A stretch of 64,000 nt of DNA from the NCBI RefSeq assembly GCF_023053635.1, contig NC_086187.1, forward strand, positions 28,930,501 through 28,994,500. The letters are read 5' to 3'. The translations under genes and the position numbers were made by a program. Every line of letters starts with the position of its first letter. The stretch's first letter is position 1. The notes under the pieces are model-generated. The model saw only the letters and a list, made by a program, of their open reading frames with translations, searched no databases and was not told the DNA's origin. This document shows, one piece after another, positions 58,216 through 64,000 of the stretch. This DNA is from Elgaria multicarinata webbii. Lineage: Eukaryota; Chordata; Lepidosauria; Squamata; Anguidae.

Positions 58216-58225
58216 TATGCAAAAT

Positions 58226-58322
58226 TTAAAACCAGGGATGCTTTAGGGTGGATTCCTGCGTCGAGCAGGGGGGTTGGACTCGATGGCCTTGTAGGCCCCT
58301 TCCAACTCTGCGATTCTATGAA
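58226..58322 (+). mobile_element. CR1 LINE 3' tail, sense
   Basis: GGGATGCTTTAGGGTGGATT, GGGTTGGACTCGATGGCCTT and CCAACTCTGCGATTCTATGA: CR1 3' end in sense orientation with one ATTCTATGA terminal unit. 5'-truncated and abutting the LINE-type tail repeat. Confidence 0.85.
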
Positions 58323-58734
58323 AGCCATACAGTTTACACAAGAACATACATCTCAAAACAACTACAAGATGTCAGCCGGACCTAAAAACAGATCCGGGAT
58401 CGGTTAAGCTCATATTGCTAAACGCCTGGAGGAAAAGAAAAGCCTTGACCTGGCACCGAAAAAACAGCAATGCTGGCACCAGGCAGGACCGACCGGGGTT
58501 AACTGAAACCGGTTTATTTGAACAAACCAGAGGGAGGGGGGGTCAATGCTGGACCTGCCTCACATGTACTCTCTTCGGGGTCCTCCATTGTGGGACCTGA
58601 GTCCATCTTTTGGCTGCCCCCCCCCCCATATGGATGAAAGGAGCGTGCACGATCTCAGATCTGTATATAGGATCTGGCAGAAGCCCAGGACCCCAGCACA
58701 ATGTGGGTCCTACAGGGGAGAAGCATCCTGACTG

Positions 58735-58880
58735 TGAGGACCTATTTTGCATGCAGAAGGTCCCAGCAACTCTAGGGAGGACAGGAAAATCTGTCCTCTG
58801 GAGACCCGCAGCTGCCAATCACTGTCAGCAATACTGAGGGCTGGTCTACCTCAGTATAAGGCAGCTTCTTGTGTTAGGAC
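58735..58880 (+). mobile_element. tRNA-derived SINE, sense
   Basis: CTATTTTGCATGCAGAAGGT, CTGCCAATCACTGTCAGCAA and CTACCTCAGTATAAGGCAGC follow the order of the common reptile tRNA-derived SINE (T-loop-like end of the head, then core and tail). The upstream head at 58560-58735 is not recognisable. Confidence 0.7.
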
Positions 58881-58886
58881 ATCCCC

Positions 58887-59011
58887 CAGCCTAACCCCAA
58901 CAGGGTGCCCTCCAGATGTTGTCGACTTCAGTTCCCCTCCGCATGGCCCACAGTCAAGGACGCTGGAATTGTAATCCAAAACATCTGAAGATACCGTGCT
59001 GGGGAAGGCTG
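58887..59011. mobile_element. Older diverged relative of the palindromic hAT MITE
   Basis: Ends CAGCCTAACCCCAACAGGG and, as the reverse complement of the right end, CAGCCTTCCCCAGCACGG. The inner parts CTCCAGATGTTG and its counterpart, and ATTGTAATCCAAAACATC, parallel the arms of copies 1 and 2. Flanking 8-mers do not match convincingly, so it is older. Confidence 0.55.
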
Positions 59012-59579
59012 CCGTATCCTATCCCATCACCACCACTTTATGCCTGGACCTGCACCAATAATTCCTTTCAATGAGAGGGGCGCAATTAAAAAGGGCCCTG
59101 CCCACATCGCCATGGCAAAGCTGAGGCTATAGCGCCCAATCACCGCTCATTGTCGCTAGTGTACAAACCCAGGGAGACCCGGCCTCTCCTTTGGCAGCCT
59201 CTTAGAACTCACAAAAGCCATTCAGTTTGGTGATGGGGACTCGGGGGGGGGGGGGGCAGGCAGGCAGGCAACGTGAGGGGCTCTGGGCCAGCCATTCATT
59301 CCCTGCCCACTCTGGTAGGCTGGACTGTGCAGGGGCCGGGCCCCAGAGCAAGGCGAGTGAGGCCTCTGGGATGCTGCCCAGTGGGGCTGGCCTCTCCAGC
59401 AAAGCAGCAGTAGGGAGCCAGAAGGCATTGGGCAAAAGCATGCTGGGGGAATTCCTCCCCTCCCCCACTTCCCTGGATTTGAACCCAGGGCACCCAGCAT
59501 GTAAATCATGAGCTGTTCCACCAGACCAGTTCTCCAGCAGCTCCTTGCCCCTACCACTGGGTCTTGAGGTGTGGGGCAG

Positions 59580-60880
59580 TGAGGGAGACGATCTTCTCTT
59601 AGATTCCCTCCATGACCTTGGACTCTGTGGCTCTGTCTATAACTGGTTCGCCTCCTATCTAGAGGGTCGCTCTTTCAGCGTGTCGGCTAACGGCAGCTCG
59701 TCCTCCTCCTTTCCCCTTTCAGTAGGGGTTCCGCAAGGCTCGGTGCTTGGCCCGCTGCTGTTTTCTCTATACATGCTGCCCTTGGGTAAACTTATTCAAT
59801 CTCATGGCCTCCAATATCACCTGTATGCCGATGACACACAACTATACCTCTCATCTCCGGAACTTTCTCCTGATGTTCACGATCGTATCTCGGCATGTCT
59901 TTCAGATATCTCAGCTTGGCTGCTTCATCGTCGCTTGAAGCTTAACATGGCAAAAACTGAACTGCTTGTTTTCCCTCCTAAACCTTCTCCTCACCTCTCA
60001 TTCTCTCTTACTGTCAACAATGTCACGCTTACTCCGGTCAAGGAAACTCGTAGCCTTGGCTTTATATTTGATTCCTCGCTCTCCTTTATTCCTCATATCG
60101 AGGCAGTAGCTAAATCTTGTCGTTTCTTCCTGTATAATATTGCCAGGATTCGACCATTTTTGTCTGTCTCTTCTGCCAAGACTCTCGTTCACGCACTGGT
60201 TATCTCTCGGTTGGACTACTGCAACCTCCTCCTCTCTGGCCTCCCCTCGTCTCACATCAGTCCGCTGGTCTCTGTCCACCACTCTGCCGCTAAGATCATC
60301 TTCCTGGCCCGCCGCTCTGACCATGTCACTCCGCTTCTGAAATCTCTTCATTGGCTCCCAATTCATTCCAGAATCCAATATAAACTTCTCCTGTTGACCT
60401 TCAAAGCTCTTCACGGTCTAGCTCCTGCCTATCTCTCCTCTCTCATCTCACACTATTGCCCTGCTCGTGCTCTTCGCTCCTCTGATGCCATGCTTCTTGC
60501 CTGCCCAAGGGTCTCTACTTCCCTTGCTCGGCTTCGTCCATTTTCCTCTGCTGCCCCTCATGCCTGGAATGCTCTTCCAGAACACCTGAGAACTACCAAC
60601 TCAATCACAGCTTTTAAAACACAGCTAAAAACTTTTCTTTTCCCTATAGCTTTTAAACTTTGAGTTTGTTCTGACTCTATACTGTTAGCTTCACCCTTCC
60701 CGGTGCCTGTTTACACTTCCCTGTGCCTGTTTGCATTCTCTTTCCCTTCTTATTGTTTACTACAACTTTATTAGATTGTAAGCCTATGCGGCAGGGTCTT
60801 GCTATTTACTGTGTTATCTGTACAGCACCATGTACATCGATGGTGCTATATAAATAAATAATAATAATAATAATAATAAT
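59580..60880 (+). mobile_element. L2/Rex1-like non-LTR retrotransposon, 5'-truncated, long RT frame
   Basis: Plain LINE. One uninterrupted frame of about 360 codons ends at TGA 60661-60663. It shows reverse-transcriptase landmarks in order: [34 protein letters not shown], the catalytic [10 protein letters not shown], then [24 protein letters not shown] and [16 protein letters not shown]. The endonuclease and N-terminal RT are missing, so it is 5'-truncated at about 59580. The 3' UTR ends with ATTGTAAGCC, GGCAGGGTCTTGC, ATCGATGGTGCTATATAAAT and a (TAA)n run to 60880, typical of L2-type tails. Base composition is AT-richer than the flanks. The intact frame points to a young insertion. Clade between L2 and Rex1 not settled. 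Confidence 0.88.
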
Positions 60881-61189
60881 GCCCCAGACGTTCCCGTTTC
60901 CTGGTGCTGGCTAGATATGCAAAAGATGGTTGGGCTAGATCCCCGCTCCCACCCCCCACCCCCAGCAACGAGCCACTGCAGGTGGCTGCTCTCCGTGTGG
61001 GTCTGTGCCTCCCCGTGTGGCCCCTGCCTTGGGCTGCTTGGCAGACGTGCCTTTTCCTCCCTGGGCGTCACCCTTTTCCGGGCTCTGTGCGCTCTCAAAC
61101 CAGCCGGGATTCGAACCCCGGCCTGGAAGGACGCGCGGGGGCTGGCATTGCTGCGGGGGCGGAAGAAGGGGCCGCTCTGGTGACGCAGG

Positions 61190-61700
61190 GCATGTAGAGA
61201 GGCGGCGGCGGGTGTGTGGGGGCGCTGTTAGGCTTGTCCTCCCTCCCGGCCGCGAGTGGATTGGCTCCCCCTCACGCGCGGGGGTGTCGCCACCAGCACC
61301 GCCCCCGATTGGCGGGCTCCGGCGGGGACTCCTTGGGCACGGCTGCTTTGCCCTTCCCCTCCTGAGCGGAGCCTCTCCGGCCCCCTCCAGGGGCAGCAAA
61401 GGGTGGGTCCGGTGTGAACGCCCGGGCTCTAGACACGCGTTTTCAGAGCGGCAGTAGGGAGCACGAGGAGCCAAGAGACCTTCCTGGTGGCCCGGGACCC
61501 CGCTGCGCCCCTGCCCGGCCCGCCGGCCGGCCGCGCGCGCTTGCGTGGGAACGCGCCGGGTAGTTACCCTGCCGCCGCTGCTGCTGCTGCTGCTGCGCCT
61601 GTCCCGGCGTCGCTGGAGGGGGCTTTTCCATCGCAGGGCCGATCCGCGCGCCTCTCGGGCTTCCTCCTGTGCAGCGTGGAAACAAAGGACACGTCCTTAC
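61190..61700. promoter_or_regulatory. Unassigned CpG island with two CCAAT boxes
   Basis: CpG-dense block beyond the LINE. Two ATTGG motifs, in GTGGATTGGCTCC near 61257 and CCGATTGGCGGG near 61309, are reverse-orientation CCAAT boxes about 50 bp apart. A (GCT)n run follows at 61575-61595. It looks like the promoter of a gene to the right or on the minus strand, but no exon with recognisable protein similarity was found. The open frames here are proline/alanine-rich and not credible. Confidence 0.45.
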
Positions 61701-63038
61701 GCTCTCAGCCGGTCTGGGCGAAGGGCACCTGCTCCGCTCACGGAGGTGCCCCGGCCCCCCTCTCCAAAGCGCAGCCCCAGGAGACCCGGCCCAGAGAGGG
61801 GCACGCGGCGGGGGCAGAAAGTGCCCTTTCGCAGGAGGAAGCAGCAAGGTTCGGGGACCCGGAAATAATAAACGCATCCTTCGTCCCTGCGGGCCCAGAT
61901 CCCTGCCAGGAGATGGCTGAGGAGACCCGCCAACGCCCCCCCCCCCCCGCGCTGTTCTGTGCTATGGAGCTGCCAGAATGAAGCCCTTGCTGGGGCTTGG
62001 CTGGAGCACCTTCGCCTGCCTCGTTTGGGTTTTAATTTAGGATTTATTTATCTATCCACCTACTCTATTCCATCCTTGGCAGCTAACACCCCTAAAACGC
62101 AGCCATCAATTAAAACGAGTTCTTAAAAAAACGACTAGGAACACTTTAAGGGCGGACCACGTACAACTCATTCAACACACTAATCATTCCTCAAGACTCC
62201 AGAGGTCTGGCAGAAAAGGAAAGTTTTGCCTCATCCCCTACAGTCTTTCTGGAGCAGTAGCCTGGGAGAGAGAATGCTAGCGGGACGGCACCAACTCAGG
62301 AAAGGTCCTGCTCCAATCTAAACTGATGGGAGGGTTCAGGGTGTGTCCGTGTGTGTGTGTCCAAATTATTCTGCCTCAGGCCATTATCAAGACTACCACT
62401 TAGTATTAACACTCCACTCTACGGTGTTCAGAGCACTTTACATGCACAACCTCATTCTTCCTCATTAAAGCATGGCTAGGCAGAAGGTCGGTGAAGATCT
62501 ATCAGATTTTTCAGGCTTTCTGACTCCCAATCAGGCCCAGGCCAAGCTGGTCATAGGCCCAGGCCAGATGGGAAATGTAGGCCCTACTCCAAACTGCTCA
62601 TTAACTTTTTTAAAATCAGTTCTAAATACATATGAACTAGAATGATTTATTAGAAAAAAGCTAGTGGCAAGCACTTTTATTGAAGATGTATAGAAGACAT
62701 GACTTCTTCACATTCAGAAATACTTTACGTGTTTTTCTTTGGGCAAATTCATCAACAACAGAAAAATCAAGCAACTTTGCCGTGTCAATGTTAATGTTCA
62801 AAACTGCAAATCCATGCAAACATTCTTGCACCATTGAGTAGTCCCCCTCAAAATCGTAGGTCCATGCCAATTGACCCCACTGCCCAGCCCTGCTCCCAAT
62901 TGTATAAATCCCCACCCACCCATTGCTGAAACAAGGGGAGGATTTTTATCTTAATTCTTAGCATATGTCCTCCTGCATGAGCTGCTATTGTTTTCTTACT
63001 GATCCATGAGGATCTCTTTTTGGTCCATGACTGCTAAG
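61700..63038. other. Right-flank stretch without recognised gene
   Basis: AT-richer after 62000. A minus-strand frame at 62661-62915 (84 codons, opening at a GTG) ends just before an AATAAA near 62672-62677, but I do not recognise the peptide (segment LLDFSVVDEFAQRKTRKV). A (GT)n run lies at 62345-62360. Probably old transposon-derived sequence; nothing else identified. Confidence 0.5.
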
Positions 63039-63085
63039 TTTATTTATTTATTGCATTTTTATACCGCCCAATAGCCGAAGCTCAC
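63039..63085 (-). mobile_element. LINE-type 3' tail repeat fragment
   Basis: TTTATTTATTTATTGCATTT, then TATACCGCCCAATAGCCGAA and GCTC, ending abruptly where CR1 coding sequence begins. Confidence 0.65.
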
Positions 63086-63089
63086 GAGT

Positions 63090-63570
63090 CTTTGATGAGG
63101 GCTTTTGTCAAAAGCCTTTTTGAAGTCCAAGTAAACAATATCTACCGGATCACCCCTATCAGTGTGTTAGTGACATTCCCAAAGAACTCTGAAAGGTTGG
63201 TGAGATAGAACTTACCTTTGCAGAAGCCATGCTGATACTTCTTCAGCAGAGCTTGTTCTTCTATATGCTTACTAATTCTATTTTTAATTGCTTTACACCA
63301 ATTTCCCAGAAGAGACATTAAGCTGACCAGCCTGTAATTTCCGAGATCCCCCTGGATCTCTTTTTAAAAGTGGTGCTACATTGGCCATCTTCCAGTCCTT
63401 TGGCCTCCACAGATAAGCCACTACTGGCCACACCCACCACAAACCTCCTATCCATAATCGCCACAGGTGGTGCAAGGATAAGCAGATGAGGGACCCCAAG
63501 CATTCTGGAAAGGGGCAGTCAGTTCTTGCTCTTGTCCAACCAAATAATTTACTGAGCATTTTTATTCAAA
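63090..63570 (-). mobile_element. CR1 LINE ORF2 fragment, decayed
   Basis: Minus-strand reading shows CR1 reverse-transcriptase hallmarks: PKDWKMANVAPLLKRDPGGS, then further left a KYQHGFCKGKFYLTNLS-like stretch. These equal the DWKxANVTPIFKKG and QHGFxxGKSCLTNL motifs. At least two frame changes separate the motifs, so it is dead. Probably the same or a related insertion as the 3' tail at 63869. Confidence 0.8.
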
Positions 63571-63868
63571 ACTATTACAATTACACATTTGTTCCAGCTC
63601 ATCGGACACAAGGACTCACTGTAATTATTTACACTGGGTGTGTCTAGAGCTACAATTGCCACCCAAGACAAGAGACCTAAATAGCACCACTTCTGGTCAC
63701 CTACAGCTCCCAGCTAAACCCAGGCCAGCATGCCATCCTTTCAAAGAAGCTGTACTTCTTCCGCACAGGCCTTGGGTGGCACTCTCCTCCTTGCTTATCC
63801 ACAGCACCTCTATCTGAGACTGCCATTTGTCAGCAACAACAGGCCACATAACAGAGATACAAAGACAG

Positions 63869-64000
63869 GTATCATAGAATCATAGAATAGCAGAGTTGGA
63901 AGGGGCCTAAAATGCCATAGAGTCCAACCCCCTGCTCAATACAAAATCCACTTTAAAGCATCCCTGACAGATGGTTGTCCAGCTGCCTTTTGAAGGCCTC
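63869..64000 (-). mobile_element. CR1 LINE 3' tail, cut by window end
   Basis: ATCATAGAATCATAGAATAG, CAGAGTTGGAAGGGGCC, GAGTCCAACCCCCTGCTCAA and CAGCTGCCTTTTGAAGGCCT: CR1 3' end in antisense, continuing beyond the window. Confidence 0.85.

Noticed and set aside
61095-61125. tRNA-like T-arm (GGTTCGAATCC on the minus strand)
   Set aside because: A perfect B-box-like string, but no A box, no anticodon arm and no acceptor-stem pairing at the right distance. Chance or a SINE relic.
1-64000. CRISPR array, bacterial operon or prophage
   Set aside because: Spliced vertebrate genes throughout; tandem repeats present are eukaryotic micro- and minisatellites without spacers.

Overview
This is a nuclear vertebrate window. 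It is GC-rich, with compact spliced genes, CpG-island promoters, and lizard-type interspersed repeats: CR1 3' tails, a tRNA-derived SINE, L2-like LINEs and hAT MITEs. Together these suggest a squamate reptile, probably a lizard and probably on a microchromosome-like segment. The species call is inference. All coding exons were assembled by hand from splice signals, reading phase and remembered human orthologues.

Layout, left to right: (1) 1-2092, minus strand: the 5' part of SLX4, whose 3' part lies outside the window. (2) 3350-12624, minus: complete TRAP1, a mitochondrial HSP90, 17 coding exons, 726 codons. (3) 12625-12905: a CpG-island promoter apparently shared by TRAP1 and FAM234A. (4) 14336-19767, plus: FAM234A, 11 coding exons, 559 codons. 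(5) 20586-22711: convergent spacer with no gene seen. (6) 23186-30974, minus: RGS11, 17 exons, 478 codons. (7) 32496-37943, plus: PDIA2, 11 exons, 534 codons. (8) 40310-55914, minus: AXIN1, 10 coding exons, 872 codons, with its CpG-island promoter near 57-58 kb. (9) 58-64 kb: a repeat-rich right flank holding an L2-like LINE, CR1 pieces, a SINE and one unassigned CpG island.

The FAM234A-RGS11-PDIA2-AXIN1 block matches the order on human 16p13.3. SLX4-TRAP1 is also a human 16p13.3 block but sits megabases away there, so the TRAP1/FAM234A junction marks a rearrangement between lineages. DNASE1 (between SLX4 and TRAP1 in human) and ARHGDIG (between RGS11 and PDIA2) are not seen. The genes are unrelated in function: DNA repair scaffold, mitochondrial chaperone, membrane propeller protein, G-protein regulator, ER disulfide isomerase and Wnt scaffold.

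I found no wholly new multi-gene system. The observations most worth following are: a palindromic hAT MITE present twice with perfect 8-bp target duplications and a ZNF143-like motif in its arms; a PDIA2 whose second active site reads CPHS; an SLX4 with a degenerate first UBZ4 finger; two further foldback structures; two larger hAT elements with target duplications; and a LINE with a long uninterrupted reverse-transcriptase frame.
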